Source of the DNA: Erysipelotrichaceae bacterium
GTDB lineage: Bacteria > Bacillota_I > Bacilli_A > Erysipelotrichales > Erysipelotrichaceae
Direction: 5' to 3'
DNA length: 38,543 nucleotides
NCBI GenBank assembly: GCA_015058875.1
Contig: SVBN01000026.1
Location: 1-38,543, forward strand
A program made the position numbers and the translations under genes. Below, one piece after another: positions 1-7,614 of this stretch. Position 1 is the first letter of the stretch. Every line of letters starts with the position of its first letter. The notes beneath the pieces are model-generated. The model saw nothing but the letters and a program-made list of their open reading frames with translations, was not told the DNA's origin and made no database searches.

Positions 1-564
1 AATATCATTTGAAAATGTCAGGATTCCGCCATAGGCTTCATGAAAACCGATCAGAATGCAGTCAGCGAACTCAGCAGGTTCATCCGACGGATTATATACA
101 ATATAATCAGAAGATCTGCCTGAGTAGGATATTCTTCCCGTAACAGCCCCGACAGCTCCTGCCTCCAGCTTCTCCGGACCGGAAACCGACTCATGGTCCG
201 CATCCGCGTACTGCTTTGTTTTCGAAACCTCTCCCTTGAAATGATCGCCGAATCTTGTAACGCCCAGAACAACCTCGTCACCGGTGAAATCATCTTCCGG
301 ACGGGCATTAACAGAATAAGTATTAAAGCTCTCAAACGCCGCCGGATCACTGAAATGGCCCGGCTCCGTTCCTTCTTCCGCCGGTTCCAGGTACTCTGCC
401 TGTACTGTCTCCGGTACAGCTGCCGCTTCCGGCGTTTCTGCCGCAGCCGGCTTTGACTCTGCAGCACCGGAAGAAGATGAAGAATCAGATGCACTTCCGG
501 ATCCGCATCCGGCCAGGCTCAGTGTCAGGATTCCTGCCGCGAGCATTTTAAAATATCTTTTCAT
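1..564 (-). CDS. Lipoprotein of unknown function (C-terminus cut by window edge)
   Basis: The frame is open from an ATG at 564 to base 1, giving 188 codons without a stop. The N-terminus is a lipoprotein signal peptide: MKRYFK, a hydrophobic stretch, then a lipobox LSLAGC with the cysteine at about residue 20. A Ser/Ala/Glu/Pro-rich linker follows to about residue 60, as is usual for surface-tethered proteins. The visible mature part (for example FESFNTYSVNARPEDDF and GAVTGRISYSG) matches no family I recognise, and I do not see an FMN-binding motif. GGGAGG lies 10 bases before the ATG. It is downstream of the NusG-II and Gx-family genes but separated from them by a terminator, so it is probably transcribed on its own. 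That it is an exported, lipid-anchored protein is well supported; its function is unknown. Confidence 0.8.
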   Translation of the reverse strand, partial: MKRYFKMLAAGILTLSLAGCGSGSASDSSSSSGAAESKPAAAETPEAAAVPETVQAEYLEPAEEGTEPGHFSDPAAFESFNTYSVNARPEDDFTGDEVVLGVTRFGDHFKGEVSKTKQYADADHESVSGPEKLEAGAVGAVTGRISYSGRSSDYIVYNPSDEPAEFADCILIGFHEAYGGILTFSNDI

Positions 565-656
565 GTCAGATTTTCCTCCCTCATATAAATCAGATACATT
601 TTATGACCAATCCCGCTCTTCGGATAGTGGCAGATACCGGTGGCATGCTGTCATAT

Positions 657-677
657 AAAAACCGGTTTTCACCGGTT
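657..677 (-). terminator. Intrinsic terminator after the Gx-family gene
   Basis: On the minus strand AACCGGT, a GAAA loop and ACCGGTT form a 7-bp stem followed by a run of Ts. The stem includes the stop codon of the gene ending at 669. It separates that gene from the lipoprotein gene. Confidence 0.75.
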
Positions 678-1196
678 CATGTTCTTTTCAATATCCTTCC
701 GCAGCGGTTTGATGCGGGTCAGCACCAGCTGTGCGGTATATCCTGTCAGAATTCCCATCGGTACGGATCCCAGCAGCATATACGGCAGGATCGCCGCAAA
801 AGCCGGCTGATTGTAAAACGCCATGACCACAAGCACCTGACCGAGCGAATGGCAGATCGAGGAAATCACGGATGTAAACATCAGCGAGGACTTCATCCTG
901 TCGCAGATCACCAGGGAAATGCTGGAAAGCACTACGCCGCCGAAGGCAATCCAGAATGTGCTTCCGAAAATCGTCCCTCTCAGCAGGTTTCCGATCATGA
1001 CACGCATGGCATTGACAATGATCATATCCCGGACACCGAGAATGCGGATGGTAATCAGGGCAATGATATTGGCAAGGCCGATGCGCAGTGTCAGGAAGAT
1101 CGGACCGATATAGATCGATTCGATCAGATTCAGCGTAATTGCCATTGCCGAAAGCAGCGTCAGATATACAAAATGTCTGTTCTTGTTAATCGTCAT
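669..1196 (-). CDS. Gx transporter family / heptaprenyl diphosphate synthase component I-like membrane protein
   Basis: This 175-residue protein has about five hydrophobic segments and the look of the PF07456 family, annotated as heptaprenyl diphosphate synthase component I or Gx transporter. Characteristic stretches are GPIFLTLRIGLANIIAL near residue 31 and MRVMIGNLLRGTIFG near residue 64. The family resembles S-components of ECF-type transporters; the substrate is unknown. The start is fixed by an ATGA overlap with the stop of the upstream NusG-II gene, with GGAG 5 bases upstream, so the two are translationally coupled. NusG-II and Gx genes are often neighbours in Firmicutes, commonly near flavin or quinone/isoprenoid genes. 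No polyprenyl synthase or ApbE gene is visible here. Confidence 0.82.
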   Translation of the reverse strand: MTINKNRHFVYLTLLSAMAITLNLIESIYIGPIFLTLRIGLANIIALITIRILGVRDMIIVNAMRVMIGNLLRGTIFGSTFWIAFGGVVLSSISLVICDRMKSSLMFTSVISSICHSLGQVLVVMAFYNQPAFAAILPYMLLGSVPMGILTGYTAQLVLTRIKPLRKDIEKNMNR

Positions 1197-1540
1197 TGAT
1201 TCTCCAATACCATGATATACACTTCGTTCGGCAGGCAGGTAATCGGGATCATGTCATCGACTGTCACCCAGCCCATCCCGGCGCAGATATGGTTCGGACA
1301 CTGCTCATTGGTCACATGCCAGCTGCCGTCCTTTACTTCCACATCCAGCGTTCCGTAGGAACCGGTGATATGGTAGATTGCGTCTTCTTCCGGATCAAAT
1401 GTATGTATCACTTTATTCTGATGGTAGATTGCCACCAGAGTTTTTTCTTCCGGCTTTTTCCACGGCTGTTTCATGATCAGCAGCGCTGCCAGGGAAACCA
1501 GTGCAAGGACTGCCAGAATCCAGATTTCTTTCTTTTTCAT
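1193..1540 (-). CDS. Membrane-anchored NusG domain II protein
   Basis: The 115-residue protein has an N-terminal membrane anchor (about residues 6-24) and one extracytoplasmic NusG domain II (PF07009). The conserved cysteine pattern of the family is clear: EQCPNHICAGMGW, then ITCLPNEVYI at the end. Despite the name it has no NGN or KOW domain and is not a transcription factor. Its role is unknown, but it travels with the Gx-family membrane protein that overlaps its stop codon by four bases. The ATG at 1540 has no Shine-Dalgarno sequence. An extended -10 (TGG then TAGAAT) ends 9 bases upstream, so the message would have a leader of only about two bases (see findings). Confidence 0.82.
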   Translation of the reverse strand: MKKKEIWILAVLALVSLAALLIMKQPWKKPEEKTLVAIYHQNKVIHTFDPEEDAIYHITGSYGTLDVEVKDGSWHVTNEQCPNHICAGMGWVTVDDMIPITCLPNEVYIMVLENQ

Positions 1541-1549
1541 AACGTCAGT

Positions 1550-1558
1550 ATTCTACCA
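1550..1558 (-). promoter_or_regulatory. Extended -10 promoter immediately before the NusG-II gene
   Basis: On the minus strand TGG followed by TAGAAT lies in the 18-base gap after the MATE gene. The predicted start of transcription is about 1543, two or three bases before the ATG. No convincing -35 is seen. Confidence 0.4.
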
Positions 1559-2941
1559 TCATTCCCTTTCCTGCACCAGTATTGTAAGATCCTTCGCCCA
1601 GATATTCGTATTCACGCGCTTCATTCCCAGAATCAGGCGCACCAGCTGCTCCAGCTGGGATACGAGCAGAACAAGCGCAATGCTTGACATATGGAAGAGA
1701 TCCACGCAGGCAAATGCGGCCGGCAGACCGACCGCCCATTCCAGTCCGGAATCGAGGAACTGGATCACAGCCGAGTCTCCGCCGGAGCGCAGGATACAGA
1801 AGATCACAAAATTGAACAGACGCATCGATGTTTTCAGCGCGAACACATAGACAATCGACACCGCAAGCTTCTGCGCCGCGGAATCATTCAGCCGGAACAG
1901 GGAAACAAGCGGTACGGCAAATACAATCAGGAAGACAATCATGACAACCGACAGCAGGAAGGACAATCCCATGTGCCATTCCTTTTCCTTCTTTGCCTGA
2001 TCGATCTTTCCAGCGCCGAGCAGCTGGCCGAGCAGTACCTGTACGGCGTTTCCGTATCCGTAAATGATGAAACTCATCAGATTAAAGATCTGGTTGCCGA
2101 CATAATAGGCATCCATCTGTTCTTTGCCGAGCTTGCCGAACGCTTTGACAAACAGCGTCTGTCCGAAGCCGAATGTTGACTCATTGATAATCAGCGGCAG
2201 GATCTTGCTCAGAATCGGCTTTACAAAACGCATGTCAAACCGGAACATCTCCGCCGGCGTCCCGATAAACAGCTGGTCTGTCCTCAGGGAATAAACAATA
2301 TAAATCAATGCGCCCGCACACGATGCCAGCACTGTTGCCAGCGCCGCTCCCCGTACGCCCATTTCCGGGAAAGGACCCAGGCCGAAGATCAGACAGGCAT
2401 TGAGTCCGACATTCATCAATGCCGTCGCAATGGAGATGCGCAGCGTCAGCTTTGCCTGTCCGGTGGAACGGAACATGTTGGAAAAGCTGAAGGTCACAGC
2501 ACCGGGAAACAGCGCATAGACCGATATGGAAAGATACCGCAGACCGTCCGCAACAATCGCCGGATCATTCATATAAAAAGTCAGAATCTGCCGCCCGAAG
2601 AACATTGCCGCAAGATACCAGAGAAACGCATTGGCCAGGGTCATGGAAAGACACAGACCCAGCGCACGCTTCAGATTCCGGTAATCCTCTGCACCGAAAA
2701 ACTGCGCCGCAAACATTCCGATCCCGCCGACAATCCCGTAGTTGATCATGCCCGAGAGTGTATTGATCTGGGAAGCGGTTCCGACCGCACTCACCATGCC
2801 GATCCAGGATACCATCAGGGTATCCACCGTGCTCATAGTGCTCTGCAGGGCGGAATTCAGCGCAAGAGGGACAGCCGTATGAGCTGTCCTTTCATAGAAT
2901 CCCCTGTCTCCGATGTATTTATTCTTCAGTGCAGTGTTCAT
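1559..2941 (-). CDS. MATE family multidrug/Na+ efflux transporter
   Basis: The 460-residue polytopic protein has the 12-helix layout of the MATE family (two MatE repeats), including the opening IPLALN-type helix 1, a STVDTLMVSWIG segment and FAAQFFGAEDYRNLKRALG after helix 2. Such proteins sit in the cytoplasmic membrane and export cationic or metabolite substrates by Na+ or H+ antiport; the substrate here is unknown. It shares the N-terminal signature YIGDR.FY with the second MATE protein at 18153-19559, so the two are distant paralogues. It lies 61 bases after aroA. The ATG lacks a Shine-Dalgarno sequence; a TAAAAT hexamer (2952-2957) ends 10 bases upstream, a weaker case of the near-leaderless arrangement. 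Confidence 0.9.
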   Translation of the reverse strand: MNTALKNKYIGDRGFYERTAHTAVPLALNSALQSTMSTVDTLMVSWIGMVSAVGTASQINTLSGMINYGIVGGIGMFAAQFFGAEDYRNLKRALGLCLSMTLANAFLWYLAAMFFGRQILTFYMNDPAIVADGLRYLSISVYALFPGAVTFSFSNMFRSTGQAKLTLRISIATALMNVGLNACLIFGLGPFPEMGVRGAALATVLASCAGALIYIVYSLRTDQLFIGTPAEMFRFDMRFVKPILSKILPLIINESTFGFGQTLFVKAFGKLGKEQMDAYYVGNQIFNLMSFIIYGYGNAVQVLLGQLLGAGKIDQAKKEKEWHMGLSFLLSVVMIVFLIVFAVPLVSLFRLNDSAAQKLAVSIVYVFALKTSMRLFNFVIFCILRSGGDSAVIQFLDSGLEWAVGLPAAFACVDLFHMSSIALVLLVSQLEQLVRLILGMKRVNTNIWAKDLTILVQERE

Positions 2942-3002
2942 TTCATCAGCGATTTTACCGCATCGGGTCTGTTTCCGCCATTGGATTATGAAAAATATTG
3001 GC

Positions 3003-4274
3003 TTATTCCGTGATCATATGGACCTGAGGTCCGATTGTGCTCAGATCGGAGAAGAATTCCGGATAGCTCTTGTTTACTGCTTCCGCACCGATGATTGTCA
3101 CGGTTTCATCCAATCCGGACGCCAGGGCGCTCAGCGCCATCACAATTCTGTGATCATTGTGCCCGGAAAGAAGTGCGCCATGCAGACGGGAACCGCCCCG
3201 GACAATGACAGTGCCTCCGTCCGCATGCAGATTTCCTCCGAGCTTTTCCAGCTCTTCCTGCATTGCGGCAATCCTGTCGCTTTCCTTGAAGCGCAGCCTG
3301 CCGGCATTGCGGAACACTGTCTCTCCTTCCGCTCTCTGTGCCAATGCAAACAGCACCGGTCCGAGATCCGGACAGTCCGCAAGATCAATCTCACAGCCAT
3401 GCAGTTCTGCCGGAAGCACGCGGTATCCTTCTTCCGTCTCTTCAATTGCAGCACCCATCCGCCTCAGGATACTGATGATCTGATGATCCGGCTGAAGTGA
3501 GTCATGCCTCATCCCCTGCACTTCAACAGTCTGTCCCGCCATGCATCCGAGCGCCAGGAACACAGCCGCCTGGGAATCCGCCCCGGTCACGAACCAGTCG
3601 GAAGAATGATATCTGCTGTTTCCGGGAATATATATCGTATTTCCTTCATCCCTGACGGATATGCCGGCCTGCACAAGTGTTTCTTCTGTGAGTCTGACAT
3701 ATCCTCTGGATTCATACGGCGGAATAATATGCAGCACGGAATCTTCTTCTGCCGGCGGCAGTGCAAACAGCAATCCGCTGATAAACTGTGAGGAAATGTC
3801 TCCCGGAATCCGGTATGTCCCGCCTTTCAGAGGTCCCCTGATTCTGAGTACTGCACCATTCTGTTCAAACAGCAGTCCCGCTTCATGGAACAGGTCGCGG
3901 TAAACCGCTAACGGGCGCTCCATCAGCTTTCCTCCGCCCGTAAAGAAGTATTCATTTCCGCTGAGTGCAAACAGCGGTATCAGAAAACGCAGTGTGCTTC
4001 CCGACTCACCGCAGTCCAGCAACGTTCCGGAAGAAGGCAAACGCAGTCCGCATCCATATACCTCAAACAGATCATCATGCATCTTTACGGAAGCACCGAG
4101 CTGTTCCAGACAGCGTATAGTCGCATCTGTGTCAAGGTTGACGGACGGATGAAAAATCCGGGAATCCCCTTCCGCAAGCGCGGCGGCGATGAGTGCCCGG
4201 TGCGTCATAGATTTGGAGGAAGGAATCCGGATGGCTGCCGGTTCATTCCTGCCTTTCTGTATGACTGCTTTCAT
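3003..4274 (-). CDS. aroA: 3-phosphoshikimate 1-carboxyvinyltransferase (EPSP synthase)
   Basis: The enzyme transfers the enolpyruvyl group of PEP to shikimate-3-phosphate, the sixth step to chorismate, in the cytoplasm. The 423-residue length is normal. Family motifs are in order: PSSKSMTHRALIAA near residue 18 (substrate-binding Lys and Arg), DTDATIRCL near residue 48, GESGSTLRF near residue 89 and RLRFKESDRIAAM near residue 328. The start codon is separated by one base from the aroK stop. GGAGG lies 10 bases upstream inside aroK, so the genes are co-translated. Family membership is certain from motifs; I did not try to assign glyphosate class. Confidence 0.95.
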   Translation of the reverse strand: MKAVIQKGRNEPAAIRIPSSKSMTHRALIAAALAEGDSRIFHPSVNLDTDATIRCLEQLGASVKMHDDLFEVYGCGLRLPSSGTLLDCGESGSTLRFLIPLFALSGNEYFFTGGGKLMERPLAVYRDLFHEAGLLFEQNGAVLRIRGPLKGGTYRIPGDISSQFISGLLFALPPAEEDSVLHIIPPYESRGYVRLTEETLVQAGISVRDEGNTIYIPGNSRYHSSDWFVTGADSQAAVFLALGCMAGQTVEVQGMRHDSLQPDHQIISILRRMGAAIEETEEGYRVLPAELHGCEIDLADCPDLGPVLFALAQRAEGETVFRNAGRLRFKESDRIAAMQEELEKLGGNLHADGGTVIVRGGSRLHGALLSGHNDHRIVMALSALASGLDETVTIIGAEAVNKSYPEFFSDLSTIGPQVHMITE

Positions 4275-4275
4275 A

Positions 4276-4779
4276 TCATCCGTTCCTCCGCAGGCCTGTC
4301 TGTGTGATAATCTCTTTCAGACATTCTTCCGGTGTTCCGTTATTTTCAATCCTGAGATCGGCGTAATGCGCATAAAGATCTTTTCTTTCTTCATACAGCC
4401 TTGTCAGACTGATGCGGTCTGCCGCCAGCGGACGTTCTGCCGAAGCAAACAGCAGCTCCGGTTTCCGGTCCAGCCAGATGATCAGACCGTTTCCGGAAAG
4501 ATATTTCATATTCTCCGGATTCTTGATCACTCCGCCGCCGCAGGAAATCACGGCATTCTCCCTGCCGCTGATTTCCCTGCAGACTTCCGTTTCAAGCATA
4601 CGGAAATATGTTTCTCCGAATATCCGGAAAATTTCCGTCACAGGCATGCCGGCTTTCCTGACGATTTCATCATCCATCTCAATCAGTTCTCTGCCCAGTT
4701 CTTTGCTCAGAAGCTTTCCGAGTGTTGTCTTGCCGGCGGTCGGCATGCCGATCAATACGGGATTTCTGTTTTCATTCAT
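4276..4779 (-). CDS. aroK: Shikimate kinase
   Basis: This enzyme phosphorylates shikimate at O3 using ATP. It shows a P-loop (GMPTAGKTT, residues about 11-19), an acidic shikimate-contacting segment (EMDDEIVRKAG), the substrate-binding CGGGVI motif and an Arg-containing lid (ERPLAADR). I chose the ATG at 4779 (167 residues). It overlaps the aroC stop as ATGA, has AAAGG 9 bases upstream and places the P-loop at the usual distance from the N-terminus. The upstream ATG at 4785 would be too close to that ribosome binding site. The overlap implies translational coupling to aroC. Confidence 0.94.
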   Translation of the reverse strand: MNENRNPVLIGMPTAGKTTLGKLLSKELGRELIEMDDEIVRKAGMPVTEIFRIFGETYFRMLETEVCREISGRENAVISCGGGVIKNPENMKYLSGNGLIIWLDRKPELLFASAERPLAADRISLTRLYEERKDLYAHYADLRIENNGTPEECLKEIITQTGLRRNG

Positions 4780-5882
4780 TCGCATCCGCCTTTCAGCCAG
4801 AGTGTTCCGTACCGTACCGCCAGCATATCCGCAATCACAAGCGCACAGACCGCATCCTGCACCGCACACGCCCGGTGAACGATAGCCGGATCATGCCTGC
4901 CCTGTATCTCAATTTCCGTTTCTTCCATCTTTTCAAAGCTTATAGTTTTCTGCGGTTTTCCGATGGAGGATACCGGTTTGTATGCTGTTCTCAGAGTGAC
5001 GGGCATGCCATTGGAAATACCGCCGTTCACGCCGCCGTTATGATTGGCAAGTGTGACCACCCGGTCATCCCTGAGGGCAAAGGGATCGGAAGCTTCCGAG
5101 CCTTTCATCTCCGCAAATCCAAAGCCGCTGCCGAATTCCACGCCCTTTACTGCCGGAATGGAAAACAGGACATGGGCAAGCATGCTTTCCAGGCTGTCGA
5201 AAAACGGTTCTCCGATTCCTGCAGGCAATCCGGCAATTCCGGTCTCGAGAATTCCGCCGACCGAGTCTTTCTGCTCTGCCGTCTGTTCAATGAGCATTCT
5301 CATCTTTTCACCGGCTTCTTCATTCAAAACAGCAAACTGTTTCCCTCTCAGTTCCCTGAGCTGATCTGCCGGATCCAATGTATCCAGTTTCTGATCTTCG
5401 ATTCCGCCCAGAACCGAAATATGCGTACCGATCAGGATTCCCTTTTCTTCCAATGCTCTCATCAGGATTGCACCGGCTGTTGTCAGCACTGCAGTCAGCC
5501 GGCCGGAAAAATGTCCGCCGCCGGAGGCGTCCTGATATCCCAGATATTTCATCTGCGCGCTGTAATCCGCATGTCCGGGACGGGCAATCCCGGTAAGCGC
5601 GTCATAGTCATGCCGTTTCACATCCGTATTGCGGATGATGAAAGCGAGCGGCGTCCCTTCGCTGTATCCGTCCTTAACGCCGGACAGAAATTCAAGCCGG
5701 TCCGCTTCCCTTCTCGCAGTCCCTGTCTTTCCGGCAGGACGGCGGCGGTCATTCATTTTCCGGATATCTTCTTCATCAATTTTCAATCCCGGCGGAAGTC
5801 CGTCCAGAACCCCGCCGATTGCCGGTCCGTGCGACTCACCGAAGATCGTCAGGGTGATTGTGTTTCCGAATGTATTCTTCAT
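4776..5882 (-). CDS. aroC: Chorismate synthase
   Basis: This enzyme converts EPSP to chorismate by an anti-1,4-elimination that needs reduced FMN. The protein is 368 residues from the ATG at 5882, with MKNTFGNTITLTIFGESHG at the N-terminus, the family's universal opening. Further motifs are GRRRPA-type DRRRPAGKTGTARRE near residue 45, GGHFSGRLTA and NHNGGVNGGISNGMP. An in-frame upstream extension to 5936 would run through the upstream gene's stop region and lacks family similarity, so I rejected it. GAGGCGG just before 5882 is the likely ribosome binding site. It starts seven bases after the aldo/keto reductase gene and overlaps aroK by four bases. Confidence 0.95.
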   Translation of the reverse strand: MKNTFGNTITLTIFGESHGPAIGGVLDGLPPGLKIDEEDIRKMNDRRRPAGKTGTARREADRLEFLSGVKDGYSEGTPLAFIIRNTDVKRHDYDALTGIARPGHADYSAQMKYLGYQDASGGGHFSGRLTAVLTTAGAILMRALEEKGILIGTHISVLGGIEDQKLDTLDPADQLRELRGKQFAVLNEEAGEKMRMLIEQTAEQKDSVGGILETGIAGLPAGIGEPFFDSLESMLAHVLFSIPAVKGVEFGSGFGFAEMKGSEASDPFALRDDRVVTLANHNGGVNGGISNGMPVTLRTAYKPVSSIGKPQKTISFEKMEETEIEIQGRHDPAIVHRACAVQDAVCALVIADMLAVRYGTLWLKGGCE

Positions 5883-5889
5883 AGCCGCC

Positions 5890-6705
5890 TCACATCCAAT
5901 GGTTTCCGTACCAGCCGAACAGCGACTTTCTTTCATTCATTGTTCCGATACGTTTCATTTCATCCGCACTGAGTTCAAAGTCAAAGATACTGATATTCTC
6001 TTCCATTCTCGTTCTGCGCTGCGACTTGGGAATGACGCAGATCCCGTTCTGAATCAGATAACGCAGCGCTGTCTGTCCGGCAGTCTTTCCATGGGCCGCA
6101 CCGATCTCATTGAGTATCTCTTCCGCAAAGATGTTCCGCTTTCCTTCCGTAAAGGAGCCCCATGACTGCATGGCAGTTCCGGAGGATATCAGCAGATCAC
6201 GCATCTCCTGCTGGGGATAATAAACATGGGATTCAATCTGATTGACAGCCGGAACACTCCTGCAGGAAGAAAGCAGTGCCCGGTACGGTTTCTCCATAAA
6301 ATTGGAAATGCCGGCTGCACGTACCATGCCCTTTTCCAATGCCTGTTCCAGACCGCGGTACATTTCTTCCGCCTGCCGGTAAGGCTCATGAATCAGAATC
6401 AGATCCGCATAGTCCAGTCCGAGCTGTCCCAGCCGTGCTTCCACAGCCGTCAGGGTTTCCGCAGCTGATGCACACGCATGGGAAATCTTTGTTTCGACAA
6501 AGAATTCTTCTCTCGGGATTCCGCTGTCTCTGACTGCCTTTCCGACGATTTCCTCATTCCGGTACATTTCGGCTGTATCAAACAGCCGGTATCCTGCGTC
6601 AATCGCATCCTTCAGTATTCTGAGGCCTTCTTCTCCGCGTACATCCCATGTGCCGAAGCCTGCCATAGGCATCCGGATTCCGTTATTCAAAGTCACATAT
6701 TCCAT
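5890..6705 (-). CDS. Aldo/keto reductase
   Basis: The 271-residue TIM-barrel NAD(P)H oxidoreductase has the full catalytic tetrad: Asp43 and Tyr48 in FDTAEMYRNE, Lys73 in ETKISH and His106 in LILIHEPY. The cofactor-binding end is IPKSQRRTRMEENISIF near residue 228. It resembles the AKR5-like small aldehyde/ketone reductases of Firmicutes; the substrate cannot be told from sequence. Its stop lies seven bases before aroC, so it is almost certainly the first gene of the aro transcript. The ribosome binding site is weak (AGCGGG or GGAAAG). A TATGAT hexamer at 6742-6747 is a candidate -10, back to back with the plus-strand promoter of the next gene. Confidence 0.9.
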   Translation of the reverse strand: MEYVTLNNGIRMPMAGFGTWDVRGEEGLRILKDAIDAGYRLFDTAEMYRNEEIVGKAVRDSGIPREEFFVETKISHACASAAETLTAVEARLGQLGLDYADLILIHEPYRQAEEMYRGLEQALEKGMVRAAGISNFMEKPYRALLSSCRSVPAVNQIESHVYYPQQEMRDLLISSGTAMQSWGSFTEGKRNIFAEEILNEIGAAHGKTAGQTALRYLIQNGICVIPKSQRRTRMEENISIFDFELSADEMKRIGTMNERKSLFGWYGNHWM

Positions 6706-6735
6706 TGCCGAATCCCGCTTTCTTTCCTGTATCTT

Positions 6736-6764
6736 TTGTGGATCATATTCCGTGTTGCTATAAT
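6736..6764 (+). promoter_or_regulatory. Promoter for a leaderless message
   Basis: TTGTGG (6736-6741), a 17-base spacer and a perfect TATAAT (6759-6764) preceded by TGC form a strong sigma-A promoter. The expected start of transcription is about 6771, directly at the ATG (6772) of the next gene, which has no Shine-Dalgarno sequence. Confidence 0.65.
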
Positions 6765-6771
6765 TCTAGAT

Positions 6772-7287
6772 ATGTATGAAAAGAAATGCAAATGGAGTCA
6801 TCTTATCTCAGATCTGATCATTCCCGCTTGTCTGCTCATCCCGATGATCATGACCGGATTCAGTGAAAACTATTCCGGGATTCTGAACCGGAACCGTCTG
6901 TTTTTTTACTGCTGTGCCGGCATTGCTTTCTGCTGGTGCGTTCTGATGACTTACCGTTTTTCGTGGCATTCCCTCAGGAAATATCAGCGGCTTCTCTGGA
7001 TGCTGTATATCCTGCTGTTTCTGCTCACCCTGCTGGTGCCCTATCATGTTCCGGAAGATCTGTTTTCCCAGCTGCATCTGATCTTTGCGTACGGTTCCTT
7101 TCTGGCATTCAATCTTCTGATACTCCGGGAAATCCTTTATATTCCGAAATATCTCACCGTCTATGCGGCAGGTCTGTTCACATCATTTCTGCTTTGCATT
7201 ACCGCCGGAGAAATCAGCGGACCGGCGGAAGCCGTGACTGCGGTTATCATATCCGTATTGCTCGGACGAATTGAAAGGATGCCCTGA
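6772..7287 (+). CDS. Small integral membrane protein of unknown function
   Basis: The 171-residue protein is mostly hydrophobic, with about five or six membrane segments (LIIPACLLIPMIM, FFYCCAGIAFCWCVL, LLWMLYILLFLLTLL, AYGSFLAFNLLIL, YAAGLFTSFLLCI). I do not recognise a family. The ATG at 6772 is chosen because the consensus promoter TATAAT ends seven bases before it, so upstream in-frame ATGs would not be transcribed. It is a single-gene unit divergent from the aldo/keto reductase gene and ends in its own terminator, which contains the stop codon. Confidence 0.65.
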   Translation: MYEKKCKWSHLISDLIIPACLLIPMIMTGFSENYSGILNRNRLFFYCCAGIAFCWCVLMTYRFSWHSLRKYQRLLWMLYILLFLLTLLVPYHVPEDLFSQLHLIFAYGSFLAFNLLILREILYIPKYLTVYAAGLFTSFLLCITAGEISGPAEAVTAVIISVLLGRIERMP

Positions 7288-7300
7288 GACATCCTTTTTT
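7274..7300 (+). terminator. Terminator containing the stop codon, probably bidirectional
   Basis: AAAGGATG (7274-7281) pairs with CATCCTTT (7290-7297), followed by a T run. The stop codon of the upstream gene sits in the loop. An A run on the other side lets it also end the minus-strand transcript from 7305. Confidence 0.8.
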
Positions 7301-7304
7301 CAGA

Positions 7305-7607
7305 TCAATACAATACTTTGCAGGGATACAGATCCGGCGGTGCCGTGCTGATGGAAGCCGCAAGCTTTCCGAATTCAAATACCCGGTCGCCTTCCTCATC
7401 CGCATGGGCGACATGCGCCTGGAAGTGTTCTTCGCTGTCCCATCGCTCGGCAAGGATTACAAGATCTTCCCTGCCTTCCGGTGCCAGCACATCATAGCTG
7501 AGATTGCCTTCTTCCTGACGGGTCAGATCCGCCAGAGCGGACGCTGCCTGAATCAGCACATCCCGTTTTGCGGGATCCACATGCACAATTGATAAACACT
7601 GATACAT
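7305..7607 (-). CDS. ABM-domain monooxygenase (putative quinol monooxygenase family)
   Basis: This 100-residue single-domain protein belongs to the antibiotic biosynthesis monooxygenase (ABM) fold, a dimeric alpha/beta barrel of the YgiN type. Typical stretches are QEEGNLSYDVL near residue 31, ILAERWDSEEHFQAHVAH near residue 51 and a hydrophobic C-terminal strand. Family members oxidise quinols or polycyclic aromatics without cofactor, though some are non-enzymatic; the substrate here is unknown. GAGG lies 5 bases before the ATG. It starts seven bases after the upstream SDR gene, so it is in the same transcript as the two SDR genes. Confidence 0.82.
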   Translation of the reverse strand: MYQCLSIVHVDPAKRDVLIQAASALADLTRQEEGNLSYDVLAPEGREDLVILAERWDSEEHFQAHVAHADEEGDRVFEFGKLAASISTAPPDLYPCKVLY

Positions 7608-7614
7608 AACTGCC

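Noticed and set aside
1-564. Lipoprotein considered as an FMN-binding electron-transfer protein
   Set aside because: The context is suggestive, but the visible part has no FMN-binding motif, so no such function is assigned.
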